NCBI RefSeq assembly: GCF_937616625.2
Contig: NC_065571.1
Location: 48,469,651 to 48,533,650, forward strand
DNA length: 64,000 nucleotides
From: Mercurialis annua
Lineage: Eukaryota; Streptophyta; Magnoliopsida; Malpighiales; Euphorbiaceae
Direction of reading: 5' to 3'
The notes beneath the pieces were generated by a model that was not told the DNA's origin, made no database searches, and saw nothing but the letters and a program-made list of their open reading frames with translations. The position numbers were made by a program, and so were the translations under genes. Each line of letters begins with the position of its first letter. Position 1 is the stretch's first letter. This document shows, in pieces, positions 50,736 to 62,439 of this stretch.

Positions 50736-50991
50736 CCCCTTCCATTCTATTGGAAAAGTCTCATTGTTATTTTTTACACATATTAAAAAAGATAAAAGAA
50801 CATATATATATTTTTTATTTTGCCTAACTGTGCTTTAAAATTGTACATGTCATTAATTACCTTACAAATGTATTTAATTATCAAGATAAAAAAGGATAAA
50901 ATAGGAAGTTTAAGCTAAAAAGGTACAATGAGGCTTTTCAAGCGGGACACAAAAAACTGACAATGGGACTTATACATGGAATGGATGGAGT
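50736..50991. mobile_element. Stowaway-like MITE
   Basis: TA on both sides (50734-50735 and 50992-50993). The left end CCCCTTCCATTCTATTGG mirrors the right end CATGGAATGGATGGAG; inner arms AAAAGTCTCATTGT and ACAATGAGGCTTTT match. 256 bp, non-coding. Confidence 0.75.
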
Positions 50992-50993
50992 AA

Positions 50994-53900
50994 TAAATTT
51001 ACCTATAATAGATTAGAATAATTAAATTTATGTTTAATTATTAATTATTTCTATAACTGATGAAATAAGACTAAGATACCACAAAACACGCAAATTCCAC
51101 ATCGTCCAAAGGAAGCAACAAGCACACATTTGCCTATAAAAAGACCAGTCCCAAGCCACCAGAGGGGACCAAATCCGAAGCTCAGACTTTTAGTCCAAAT
51201 ATGTATCTAAAAATCCGATAATACCCCTTGTAAAATTTCCATATCTATCAATAATTATAAATTATATTTAAATATCAAATATCAAAGAATCATTCAAATA
51301 AAAATTACTATGTAATAGTTTATTTTATTTTATAGAGAATTTGTATATAAAGTATAAAATACTAATTAAAATAGTTATTATAAGTAGTTTAACTTATTTT
51401 GAAAATTAAATAATTGAATAACAATTAAATGTTTAAAGTAATTTATTTTAGTTAGTATTTTAGATAATTACTATTATATGTATTTTATTTTAATTAGTAT
51501 TCTAACTCTAATAATTATTTCAATAGTTTTTTAATTAATAATAATATTTTATAAAGTAAATAGGACATTAACGTAAATATCTATGCCATATCCCCCCTCC
51601 CAATCCATGATTTAATATATAGTATAGATGGTTGCGAGTTCTACTCACAAGAAAAAATAAAAATAATATTCTCAGTAATTAGAATTTTTTAATTTTACTC
51701 TAATTTTTTTTATTATATTAACACTTGCTTCTTTTATAGGAATGTTCTAAAATTTAGAAAGTTATTTCTTCTTATTTTGTATGTTATCTTTTTTTTCGAT
51801 TTCTCAAATGTCTCATTTTATTCGGGATTAATAGTTTTGTTTTTTATTCTTTCTTCTCATAGTCTTCTATTTTAAAATTTATTTTTGTTGATCTAATTGT
51901 TATATCAATTTTGCGACGGTTTGATGTTAAGTGGCGACAACTCTCTTCTACAACGACACTCTATCTCTTTTTACAGTACTATATCTTCTACATCATCAAT
52001 TTTATTTTTGCGATGTTTACAATTTTTATATGGTAATATATTATTCGATTTATTAAGTGTATTTTTTTTTTACTTTTGTATTTCAAAATCATCATCTCTA
52101 TGTGTGTTTTCGGTTTTTATTTTTTATCTTTTTTTTATCTTTTTGCTCTAAATTGAATTTTATATGGTCGGTGTACTTATGTTGTTGTTAATGGATTTTA
52201 TTTTATCATACATTTGTTATTGTACAATATGTAATTGATAATAACTCATATATTTTTCTTTATGCCTGCAAGTGTGCGATAAAATATTTTAATGAAGATT
52301 GTTTTATAAGTATTTTCTTAATATTTTTATAATAGTTTTATGATTTTTTATGTTTTTAAGTGTTAGATGCACGAAACTTGATAATCTTATTAAACATAAG
52401 TTTATTAAAAAAACTATGATGTTGTTATGAAAATGATATGATACATAATTTGTTTGTATGTGTTTATAATGCCTTGCTATGAAAAGGTCATGAAATAATA
52501 TGAAAATGATATGATACCTGATTAGTTTGTGTGTCTTTATATTGTCTTTGTTATGAAAAAGGACATGAAAAGGTTAACAAAATTATGATGTTGTTATGGT
52601 TCTTATGAAAAAATTATAATATTATTTTTGAAAAAATTATGTTACTATTATGAAAAACGTTACAATTCTGTTAAGAAAAAAAATTATGATTATGTCATGA
52701 AAATATTATGTTGTTGTTATGAAAATATTTTGTCGCTGTTATGAAAATGTTATGAAAAAACAATGATACAGTTATGATACTATTTCATAACTGAAATAGC
52801 GTTAATTAAATATTATATGTAAATTTCTCTAAAAATAATATTTATAACTGCTATTTGTAGTATTCGATAAACTATGGATTTCCATATAGAGAATCAATGC
52901 GAGTTTTTGCTGAAGATAAGTTAAATAATTATAAAAAGCAGAAGACTTTTTGGTCAAAAAGTAATATTCATAGATAATTATATATTTTTTTATATAGATT
53001 TGTACATACTAGTAAATATATAAGCTCCAACATCTTTTATGAATATTTGTTTTGATATATCTATTTATATACTCGTCCACACACTTAATTTTATATTATC
53101 TTTTACAATATTTCAGTTGCAAAATATTTATGAAAAATATATAAAAAATTATGATAATGTTATAAAATATAATTTCTTATACATTTTGTATTAATAATAT
53201 TCAGATACTTCATAAATACTCAATTATATTATCAATATATATTGTTAATAAATTGAAATAATTAATAAACTGGATCTATATAAATATTTTATAAAAAAAG
53301 TAAAAAAAATATGATAAGGTTGTGGAAAATATATATGAAAATATTATGATAAGGTATGCAAATATTAGTACAAGGTCATGAAAAGGTTATGATAAGAACA
53401 TAAAATATAATTTTTATACTTTTTGTACTACAATTATTTAAATATTCCATAGAGACCTATCTATATTATTAATATCTCTTTGTTTAACAAACTAAACAAT
53501 TAATTAAATGCATCATATAAATTTTTATAAATAATTATGAACATGTTACGAAAGTGTTAGAAAAATATTTTGTTAAGGTTATAGAAATGGTTATGAAGAT
53601 TAGATATTTAAAATATTTATGAAAATGCTATTTACTTTTAATGAAAAAATTATGACACTAATATGAAAAAGCAATAATGTTGTTATAAAAAAAGTTATGA
53701 AAGTTATATGATACATTGCATGGTTAACATTAAGGATGTCAAAATGGATTAGCAGACTATGCTCGTGTTGTGTCGGTCCACTCTAATGACACAGTAATGG
53801 TCTACATGAACAAGACCCATTTAACTAATCATGTTCAAAATTCAAGCCTAACATGACATGAAATTTAAATGGGTGACACGACATGACACACCTATCACAT

Positions 53901-54212
53901 TCATAATAAACTGGTTACACGACTAACATGATTAAACAATACGAGTAATACTGCTTGCTTAACATGTAATTATATTAGAAGCATAAATGGGTCCATTGGA
54001 TACTATAAAGCAGGGATAGATATTGGGTACATTGTCAAAAGCTACAAGTGCATAAATCAAAACGAAGCCATTTTCATCCGTAAGTTGGGTGTTCCATTCG
54101 CATTATATTGAAGGTTGGTTATAACGAGAAGTTTGATCATCAGCAGTAGCACCACCACCAGAGCGGCGATGCCATTATTGTCATTAAACTTTGGTCATGG
54201 TTCTCAAGTACT
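50994..54212. other. AT-rich DNA with degenerate repeats, no gene
   Basis: Near 51600-51630 the minus strand reads TCTATACTATATATTAAATC, then ATGGATTGGG, like a Helitron 5' end, but no 3' hairpin and CTAG partner was found. From about 52400 to 53720 variants of TTATGAAAATG recur dozens of times. Around 53730-53950 the text (GTGACACGACATGACACACC and similar) resembles common plant MITE remnants. Confidence 0.4.
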
Positions 54213-54480
54213 GTAACACCCCATACTTTTCCGGTTGGTTCCGATGAACTTTCTAGTATTGTTTTGACTTGTTTGATGCGTGTTGTGATTCTTAGGAATC
54301 GTGATTTGGCTCGTGAAGCCTTCGGTGAGTCGCTTGGGCTTATTTTTGTGTGTTTCGGGTCTAAGGGTTCAACTTTGGGCCTCATAAGCAAGTCGGTTCG
54401 AGTCGGGAACGAGGAAGGTTCCGGGAGACGGCGTGCAAAGTGGCACGTCGCGCTTGTGGTGAATTCCACTCTTTATAAAT
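54213..54480 (+). mobile_element. LTR-like fragment (gypsy type start)
   Basis: TGTAACACCCCATACTTTTC is a common start of plant gypsy LTRs. The following 260 bases have the GC content and text of such LTRs, then it breaks off at the copia relic. No second LTR or target duplication found. Confidence 0.4.
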
Positions 54481-54497
54481 AAATCGTTGGGAGCCTG

Positions 54498-55099
54498 ATG
54501 TATTTAACATCCACAAGACTAGATATCATGTATTTTATCATGCTGATCTGCAAATACATGGAGGCTCCAACTGAAGTTCATCTCTTAGCTGCAAATAGAA
54601 TTTTTTATTACTTGAAAGTTACTGCAAATTACGAGATTTTATATAAATATGGTGTAAAATCAAATCTGGTTGGTTTTTTAGATATTAATTATGCCGGAGA
54701 TCTTGATGATGAGAATAATACATCGGGTTTTGTGTCCTTAATGAGTTCAGGAACTGTCACATGGTCATAAAAAAGCAATAGATAATGACAACTGCAGAGG
54801 TAGAATTTTTTGCCGCAACATCAAGTTCAAGTCAAGCTATTTGGCTAAGAAGGCTGTTTGAAGTTCCAAACAACCATCAACAAGGTCCAATTGAAATTTA
54901 TCGTGATAATAGTTCTATAATAAGGCTCTCTAATAATCTTGTCCTACATGGGAGAAGCAAGCACATTAGTGTAAGGTTTCACTTTTTGCTTGACTTTCGT
55001 AAAGAAGGTGTTGTTGAGTTAGTATTCTATAAATCTGAAAATCGGGTTGCAGATATTTTAACGAAGTCTCTCAAACCTTCTATGTATTGTAAGCTTTAG
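54498..55099 (+). pseudogene. Ty1/copia pol relic (end of reverse transcriptase and RNase H)
   Basis: Two adjoining frames in family order: YLTSTRLDIMYFIMLICKYM and APTEVHLLAANRIFYYLKVT, FLDINYAGDLDDENNTSGFV, then after stops TTAEVEFFAATSSSSQAIWL, IEIYRDNSSIIRLSNN, GRSKHISVRFHFL and VADILTKSLK. These match copia RNase H (Y-GDLDD-KSTSG, T-EAE--A, D-N-SAI-L--N---H-R-KHI---FHF-R, T--Q-AD-lTK). Upstream gag, protease, integrase and most of the reverse transcriptase are absent. A stop separates the two parts, so it is dead. Confidence 0.85.
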
Positions 55100-55189
55100 A
55101 GTATGCTTAGAGTTTGTTCTTCATTCGATGAAGATAAGAAAATGGAGTTATATTAAACTATTTTTTGCAGATATCGATATAAGGGAGGG

Positions 55190-55400
55190 TGTTAAGATTT
55201 TCTTATTTAATGTTAGTTGAAGACCTGGTCTTGTGTTTTCTATTTCCATTACTGATTCTTTTGGAATCAAAATATCGTGTTTATGTTGCTTAGTAGTTAG
55301 CTACTTTTTTGGAATTTATTAGATTTGTTCTTATCTTATTATCTGATGTATTGCCTATTAAAAAGGTCGAAGCTTTATTAATAAACTATCAAATTCATTC
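55190..55400 (+). mobile_element. Start of the copia element's 3' LTR
   Basis: The copia relic is followed by the polypurine tract AAGGGAGGG and TGTTAAGATTTTCTTATT, the usual TGTTAAGA-type start of plant copia LTRs. The right end is not certain. Confidence 0.55.
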
Positions 55401-55421
55401 CAATTAATTTTTATTAGAATT

Positions 55422-55458
55422 ATGGGCTGTTCGTGGATTATTTCCACGAACCGCCCAT
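55422..55458. repeat. Short perfect-looking hairpin
   Basis: ATGGGCTGTTCGTGGA and TTCCACGAACCGCCCAT form a stem with one mismatch around a four-base loop. It could be a transposon end, a terminator-like structure or chance. No context explains it. Confidence 0.4.
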
Positions 55459-55754
55459 AAAAAAGCATTAAACGATAATAAATGAAATTTTAACCACAAA
55501 TGGAAAATTAATTTGCCTATATGGCACTAGGGAAATAGCCTATAAAATCAATAGTAAAGAATCAATATCGCATTGTTGACCAATACTGATCACTATGACC
55601 CTTGCGAGCCAATCAACATTTTGGCCTAATTCCAGCGACTGGTAACCGCGTAACTACTAATATCCCATTTTTAAGAAAAAAAAAGAAATTATAAAAAAAT
55701 ATTATTCAAGAGGAACCTTCTTCTCCTTCAAGGACCTTAAATCACGCTGAGCAT

Positions 55755-56084
55755 GTGATTTCTAAATCTACTTCCCGCATTTTTAACAATCCTCTTTTGG
55801 ATATTTATAATGTTTCTAGTAGAAAGAAAAGGTCTCATAAGTTTATTTTTCCTTCAAGAAATTTGATATCAGATCTAAACTACTTTTCATCTTTTGAAAA
55901 TTCTGAAACCTCAGTGACATGTTTTGATAATATGAACATGCTAATTCTTTCGGCAAAAGAGAAAGGTGCAGCTGCATCTTTCGAAGAAGCTTTAAATATT
56001 TGGGATATGGGATATTCGTTGGGTTTTTTCCACTATAATTCTAAGGTTGCAGCTGTGAACCAATTACTCAAGAATATGGAGTAA
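55755..56084 (+). other. Unrecognised 109-aa open frame, probably retroelement debris
   Basis: The frame reads DNMNMLILSAKEKGAAASFE, EALNIWDMGYSLGFFHYNSK and VAAVNQLLKNME. The composition is protein-like. It could be the C-terminal coiled part of a gag-like plant transposon protein (same class as 1555-2800), but I cannot prove this. No intron signals or other gene parts around it. Confidence 0.25.
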
Positions 56085-56447
56085 GATTTGGAGAACCAAA
56101 AATCTTGAGTTTTCTTTTTATCAAGGTACTCATATTTTGTTATGTCGTTGCCTTTTAACACTATATCTTGAAATTGTATAGGTGGTTTATTGAACCATCA
56201 AAAGCATTCATAGTTTGGTGAGTAAATACAAACTCTCTTTTATTGGTTTGGTGAAATATGAAAAAAACTAGTTGATGTTTTCTTGTTCGGAAGCTTTGAC
56301 CGAACCTTGACTATGGTTTTGATTGGGTTCCTTCTATCGGAGCCTCTGGAGGTCAGTTAATTATTTGAAACACTGTTCTCTTGCATAACGTCTCTGTTAC
56401 TAAGGTTCTTGTTATATAAATGACTTTATTTCTAAAGTCCTTCATAT

Positions 56448-57123
56448 ATGGGGGGTATTATTTATACCAAAATTAAAATTGTCCAAAGTCCAAGAGCCCA
56501 AAAGAAGGAGATGCTGAAGTCACTGGAGTCTATAACTCAGAATCTTAGCTCAGGATCTCCAAGGTTCCAGAAGTTAAAGATAGCCAAGTTGCCAGAAGCT
56601 CAGGATCTCAAAGTTGCTAGGAGTTTAGGATCTTCAGAAGTTCTCCAGAAGTTAAGAATCTCTAGAAACTCAGGATCTCCAAAATTTCAGGATCTCCAAT
56701 TTGCCAAAAGCTCAGGATCTCCAAAAGCTCAGCCGATAACACAAAAGTTTACAATCATGATCTTCATTTTTAGCACGTGTTGGCAGTTTATCAAAGTGAT
56801 GGTTTTTATGAAGTTAAAGAACATGGAAGTTGGAGAGCGTGGACAGTTGAAAAGAAGTGAGCATCTGGCAGCTTTTATAGAAGTGGAGAAAGTGGAAAAT
56901 GAGATTGTGGGCAGTTAAGAGGCAGTTATCACTTGACAGTTTCCACAAAGATGTTTTAAATAGAAGAGGAATGCAACGATTACAACCCCCAGCCAAATCA
57001 ACAAAAACTCAAATACTCTATGGAGATCAATGTCAGAAGCTTTTATCTTATGAAATCACTTGTATCGTATTTTTGTTTTTCTTGTTTTTCAACATTATTT
57101 TCAATCTCAATTTCAATTACATC
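56448..57123 (+). mobile_element. LTR-like sequence with an internal GATCTCCA repeat
   Basis: From 56530 to 56730 variants of AGCTCAGGATCTCCAAAAG recur about eight times, giving a pseudo-coding Ser/Lys-rich frame. Downstream come a promoter-like TTTTAAATAGAAGAGG (about 56953) and TTTTTCTTGTTTTTCAACAT with CAATTTCAATTACA at the end, the layout of a plant LTR (U3 repeats, TATA, R/U5). No partner LTR or clear target duplication; probably a solo or truncated LTR. Confidence 0.4.
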
Positions 57124-57339
57124 GTAAATTAGATTTCTAATTATAGAAGCTTTCTTTTATTTTTAAAGTTTTTTAGGAGATTTCTTTACGAACCGCTTAG
57201 ATTTTTTACGTCTTTTATAAATCATTCACAATCGCTTGATCAATTTTTAAATTTTAATTTGAGGTATAACTTTCTGACTCGCTCACACATTCAAAAGCAC
57301 GAACCGTTCTTAAAAAATCACGGGAACTAATTTTAAAAA

Positions 57340-57725
57340 GGCCTAATATCTTAAAAAAAAACCCCGATCTTTCATTCCCTTTTCAATCCCACCCTGACGT
57401 TGTAAATCAGTCAATTTTACTCTATTTTGTATTTTTTTCATTTCAATTGTACCCTGAAGCATAAAATTAAACTTTCTTTATTTAACAAAAGTTCAAAAAC
57501 ATTCTCTAAATTGACCCTTTTTATATTAAATTAACTTTTTATATTAAATTGATTATATTTAAAGAATTTTTTTAAACTTTTGTTAAATAAAGAAAAGACA
57601 ATTTTATGTTTTAGTGTACAATTAAAATGAAAAAAATACAAATTAGGATAAAATTGACAAATTTTCAACGTCAGATTAGGATTGAAAAGGAGACGAAAGG
57701 TCGGGATTTTTTTAAGACCGAAGCC
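57340..57725. mobile_element. Long-hairpin Mutator-type MITE D (386 bp)
   Basis: Starts GGCCTAATATCTT and ends with a mutated complement (TTAAGACCGAAGCC). Arms are mirrored (CCCCGATCTTTCATTCCC against GGAGACGAAAGGTCGGG). The flanks TTTTAAAAA and TTTAAAAAA agree at eight of nine bases. Confidence 0.75.
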
Positions 57726-58440
57726 TTTAAAAAATAAAAGTTGATAATATTAAAACAGCAGATTGAGACAAGTTCAGATTTTATTGATCATTATTTTTCT
57801 CCTATATTAAGTTTTGGTGCCACGTTTGCATTCTAGAATCCTCTCGGGCCACAATTTCTGCTAATACCACCAATAATAGTTCACGGGAGTGCTAAACCCC
57901 ACAGTTCACGAGAACCTTTTATCACACACCACATATTGCATCCTCCAAGAAACACATACTACTTGTAACCGCCGCTGCAACCACAATAATTTTGTATAAT
58001 TTCTCTATTATTTCAATCTAAAAACAGAAATTTAGAAAATTTATATATTAAAAAATCAACAAAAAACCATTTTATTCCTCTAATTTTGGAACAAAAACTT
58101 AATAATCAAATTGATAATTTTAAATAAATAACTTAACAATTTAATAAAATTTAATTATTTTATACTACCATTTTATCATGCGTACCGTTATTTGCCAACA
58201 TAAAATTTAATAACTCAGTTTTTTAAGTTGTGAACTTATTTGTTCAAAGTTATCAATTTGGATACTTTTATATTTTACATAAAGTTAGTTGGAAGAAATA
58301 AAAGTTATTAATTAAAAATTATTTAAAAAGTTTATACAAACAAAATTTTATTTTTAATCATAAAAATTGATAACCCTTATTTAAATTAAGTATAACTATT
58401 GTTCTCGTAAAAAAATATAACTATTGTTTAAATCAGATAC
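57726..58440. other. AT-rich intergenic DNA, nothing recognised
   Basis: No gene or repeat end that I can support. Confidence 0.4.
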
Positions 58441-58818
58441 TAAATTTTGAGAGTATAATCAGGAGAGTTCATTCAAGCGAGACAGGTTGGTCTTGCAGGA
58501 GTGTATGATCCGAGAACAGTCGGGGCGATGGGTATTCGTGAGGTGTTGAGTTGGTCAATGGGTTGAGAGAATTTAATTATCGAGTCATATGCAAAGAAGG
58601 TTGTCCTGTATATCAGAAGTCCATAAAGAGTGGAGAATGATGTGTTGATTGAGGATTATATCATGTTTGCGAAACAATATTATAATATTTTATTTTTATT
58701 TTTATAAGGCGGTCTGCGAATGAAATTGCACATCTGGTAGTGCATAATGCTCATTCTTTGTTATCTTCCGTGTATACTTGTTAATAAAGTATTGATTTGA
58801 TTGTCAAAAAAAAAAAAA
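58441..58818 (+). pseudogene. 3' end of a second LINE (RNase H-like relic with poly-A)
   Basis: Frames on plus give MGIREVLSW, then IIESYAKKVVLYIRSP, then VLIEDYIMFAKQYYNI, in the order of the RNase H-like domain of plant LINE proteins (A-GIREAL-W, ESDA--VV--I, ---D-----), with stops and frame changes. Downstream come TTAATAAAGTATTGATTTGA and a run of 13 A (58806-58818). A 5'-truncated dead copy, independent of the one at 689-1172. Confidence 0.65.
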
Positions 58819-60020
58819 TCAACGGCGGGACTAGAGCTACATTAGGATAGCCTCTGATTTTTATTATTAGAATTTTTTTAAAAAAAAGGTAAGATTTATA
58901 ATTAAGTTGCAAATAAAGAAAGGTTAAACTTGAGGCATCAAAAAATTACAAATTAACTGGAAGGAGATTAAGCCTGAACTGTTGGAAAATTTTAATTCTA
59001 TTGGACATGATAAACAGTATTTATAGTAGTATTTATTTTAATCGTCTCTTTCTTTTTATTAGCAAATATTTTTACTGCTAATAGTTCTAAAATTGTTATT
59101 ATTAATATATATAGCAACAAAAAAAAATTATGGCATGTTTCTGCTAATAAAACGTTATCTTAAATAATTGGTAACAAAATTTGCTATACAATGCTGCTAT
59201 AACTTAACTAATGGCATCAACTTTCAAAATTATTGCTGCAAAATGTCTTTTAGCATAGCAAAAAATAGGCTGCAAAATTATTGTTAGCAAATTATAGGCT
59301 ACATAATTCTTTTATAGTGTTTCTTCCATCGTTACGAATTATTTAAAAGCAAATTATTCTCAGACTTTCTATATTTATCATAACTCACAGTTTGAAAATA
59401 AAAATAATTTGGTATTTCATTTTCAATTTCGTCAATAATTAGGGGCTTCCGTTAGTTCCGTTAATAATTTAATATTCATTTTCAAATGATTTGTTATCTC
59501 AATTTCAATTATGTTAATGATTTGATATCTCATTTTCAGACGATTTGATATCTCACATTTAGTTCCGTTAACGATTTGTTACCTATATATAATAGAAGGT
59601 TGTAAATGTTTATAAAATTAAGACTGATGTATGAAATCGTTTGATTTTCAAATAAGAAAAATGAAAGACATATATGGGAGTCTTAGAATAATTTACTCAT
59701 TTATTTTATAATTCTATCATTAATTTAAATATTGTAAAACAAATTTATTATCATAATTTAATATAAATAGTACAAATTATTAAATTCTACTCTAAACTTA
59801 CAAAAATTTAAATACAAACTAATAATGCAATCAAAGGTTGCGACATTCACTTTTCTTTTCAATATATACATATATATGCACACATATAATAAAAATGTTT
59901 ATCTCATGCGACTATTGTTACATATTATTTTTACAATAAGCCAAATAAATTTTTATAATAGAAACTTTGTTAATAATTATTTATCTTTTATCATTATATT
60001 CAAACATGACAACTAATTTA
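58819..60020. other. AT-rich intergenic DNA
   Basis: No gene recognised. Around 59400-59590 the words TTTGATATCTCATTTTCA and TTAGTTCCGTTAA recur three to four times, a minor degenerate repeat. Confidence 0.4.
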
Positions 60021-60288
60021 CTCTCTCCGTTCTGATAAAGGTATCCATTTTATCATTATTATATAATTTAGAAAAATATAATTAATATTTTAAATTTTTA
60101 TAGTAATATTTTTACTATAATATGTCCACTAACTCTTGTTTATATGTAATTGTTATCTCATTAGTGTGTTTTAAATAAAAATGATATAGGAAAAATAATT
60201 TTAAAATTTGTTATGAATGAGAAGCGGACAATTTTTTTGAAAAAAAATATATAAAATGATAGATAACTCTATTAAAACAAAAGAATAT
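60021..60288. mobile_element. Degenerate Stowaway-like MITE in the CAP gene promoter
   Basis: Begins CTCTCTCCGTTCTGATAAAG then GTATCCATTTTATC after TA. The right end (AAAATGATAGATAACTCTAT, TAAAACAAAAGAA) is a diverged complement. It ends about 125 bp before the CAP start codon, just outside the TATA box. Confidence 0.5.
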
Positions 60289-60345
60289 TATTATTTTTAA
60301 CTAATGTGGCACAACCATTCCATTCCATTGTATACTTATTCACGA

Positions 60346-60353
60346 TATATATA
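60346..60353 (+). promoter_or_regulatory. TATA box of the CAP gene
   Basis: TATATATA lies 61 bases before the start codon; a start site about 30 bases on would give a leader of roughly 30-35 bases rich in A and C (CACAAAACATTTCC...). Confidence 0.5.
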
Positions 60354-60413
60354 CAAATCATTCATAAAAAAATATACAAATCACCACAAAACATTTCCTT
60401 CAAAACCCAAAAC

Positions 60414-61004
60414 ATGAACCTACAATTCCTCATCTTCTCTATTTTCATCTTCACAATCGCCACCAACAATCTTCCCGTAACATCCCAATCACTTCCTCCG
60501 CTAGCCAATACGCCGCTAAAAAAACTAAACAACGAAACCATATACAAAATCTCCAAGCAACTCTGCTGGAACTGCATCGGAGAGTCACTCCAATTCCTAT
60601 TCACACATAATTTAGTACGCGCAACAAAGTGGGAGCTGCCACTAATGTGGGATTTCCAGCTCGAAAAGTACGCGAAATGGTGGGCCGGAATCAGAAAACA
60701 AGACTGCGAACTGGTGCATTCATTTCCAGAAGGGGATTTCAAGTTAGGAGAGAATATTTATTGGGGAAGCGGCACGAGTTGGGGAGCGAGTGATGCGGTG
60801 AGTGCATGGGCGAGTGAGGAGAAGTATTATAGCTATGGAAGTAATTCATGTGAAGAAGGTGAAATGTGTGGGCATTATACGCAAATTGTGTGGAAGACGA
60901 CGAGGAGAATTGGGTGTGCTCGTGCTGTTTGTGACGATGGAGATGTGTTTATGACTTGTAATTATGATCCTCCTGGTAATTATATTGGTGAAAGGCCTTA
61001 TTAG
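60414..61004 (+). CDS. Secreted CAP-domain protein (PR-1 / PRB1-like), single exon
   Basis: 196 aa, start at the ATG of MNLQFLIFSIFIFTIATNN; the frame is open further upstream but without an earlier ATG. Residues 1 to about 25 form a signal peptide, so the protein is secreted to the apoplast. A linker follows with an unusual CWNC pair (about 49-52), then the CAP domain: FLFTHNLVRA, LPLMWDFQLEKYAKWW, DCELVHS, GENIYWGSGTSWGASDAVSA, W, then the two signatures GHYTQIVWK...IGCA and CNYDPPGNYIGERPY. The His and Glu residues of the CAP cavity are in place (H of FTHN, E of GEN, H of GHYTQ), as are the domain cysteines. The CAP family includes pathogen-induced PR-1 and developmentally expressed members; this one resembles the GENLFWGSG clade. 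The precise role is unknown. Intact and probably expressed. Confidence 0.92.
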   Translation: MNLQFLIFSIFIFTIATNNLPVTSQSLPPLANTPLKKLNNETIYKISKQLCWNCIGESLQFLFTHNLVRATKWELPLMWDFQLEKYAKWWAGIRKQDCELVHSFPEGDFKLGENIYWGSGTSWGASDAVSAWASEEKYYSYGSNSCEEGEMCGHYTQIVWKTTRRIGCARAVCDDGDVFMTCNYDPPGNYIGERPY

Positions 61005-61205
61005 CTAATGCTCTATATAATTGAGTTTAAATTTAATTATTTAGGTGATATGGGTATTATTTAAGTTACTTTTTTTGGATAGTATGTTAAAAATAGATTA
61101 TATGTTGGATGCATTCAATTGATTCCACAGTTATTTATATGAAGAGGCGGGTGAATTTTTTTTAGGTGAATCAAGTTCATAATATATGACTATAAATTCT
61201 TTTAA
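61005..61205. other. Downstream region of the CAP gene
   Basis: Likely 3' untranslated region. It ends at the 9-bp target duplication of MITE E. Confidence 0.5.
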
Positions 61206-61586
61206 GGCCTAATAGCAAAAAAAATCCAAACCTTTACGAATTGTTGCAATTATATCCAAACCTTTTAATTTTTGCAATAATATCCAAATTGCATTTTTTT
61301 GTTGCAATAATATCCAAATTGCATTTTTTGTAGCAATAATAGTCAAATTGATGGCTAAATTTGTTGTTTTCAATTAAGATATTAGGATATTATTATGTTT
61401 TGATGTATAATAATATAGTAAAAGTCCCCAAAAATGGCAAAAAATTCAAAAAAATTTCACATAAAAAGTGCAATTTGGATATTATTGCAACAAAATAATG
61501 CAATTTGGATATTATTGCAAAAATTAAAAGGTTTGGATATAATTGCAATAAGTCGTAAAGGTTTGGGTTTTTTTTGCCATTAAGCC
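61206..61586. mobile_element. Long-hairpin Mutator-type MITE E (381 bp)
   Basis: Starts GGCCTAATAGCAAAAAAAAT, ends GCCATTAAGCC, flanked by the exact 9-bp duplication TTCTTTTAA (61197-61205 and 61587-61595). The arms of about 130 bp are nearly identical complements and include two tandem copies of TGCAATAATATCCAAATT. It sits 200 bp downstream of the CAP gene. Confidence 0.9.
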
Positions 61587-61595
61587 TTCTTTTAA

Positions 61596-62430
61596 AACAT
61601 TATACGCCGAGTGATTATTTATCACTACGTACTATTAACGAAAGTCATATTAATTAATATTTTTATTTAGATATAATGTGATTGATTAGTAGTTATAAAT
61701 AATCACGACAAGTGTAATGTTTTAATAGATGGTTTATAAGTTTATGTGGTGACTTTTAAATGAAAATTTATTATAAGATGATTAATTTATTTATAGTTAC
61801 CAAATTATGGTATTTTTATAGAAATTATTAATTTTTAAATCTTAATTTTATTAATAATAGAAAGCCACTAAATACGTTCAGACGGGAAATTGTTTATGTT
61901 GCAAAAAGCTCAAGTTCTAATTTTTATGTTATTTAAAAGTGTGTAAATAAAAATTCACTAAAAATCATTTATCGTCATGTGTTGATAATATGTAGATTTG
62001 ATTATCAAATATAAAAATTTGAAAGTTGATAACGGTTTTGTAAAATGTCGTTATAGTTTGATACCTTTAATTTTTTTAGGTCTAATGGTGTTAAGAAGTG
62101 AAATCTTTTCGACCTTTTATAAAATTAATCAATTCTTTTATTGTTATAAATCTATCCCAATTTAATCAATTTGCTCAAAATCTATCTATTTTTTCAAAAT
62201 TGATTAAGTTATGACTATTTAACAATTAGATGTGTATTTTTTAAAAAAATAAAAATAAAAAGACGATTAGAATAACACAAATTGATAAATCATTTGTAAA
62301 AAAAATATTATATCGATTTTGAAAATTTGGGTAAGTTTCCAACAAATTGATCAAATTGGTATAGATTTATAAATTTATAAATTTTTGGATATATTTTTTT
62401 TAAAAAAATGACTTTAAAGATTATTAGACC
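61596..62430. other. AT-rich intergenic DNA, nothing recognised
   Basis: No gene or clear repeat end. Confidence 0.4.
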
Positions 62431-62439
62431 ATTTTTTAA

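Noticed and set aside
51580..51640. Minus-strand Helitron 5' end
   Set aside because: The start motif looks right, but no 3' hairpin with CTAG lies within reach at lower coordinates.
60306..60413. Longer N-terminus of the CAP protein starting at 60306
   Set aside because: No ATG there, and it covers the TATA box and leader. The ATG at 60414 is followed by a good signal peptide.
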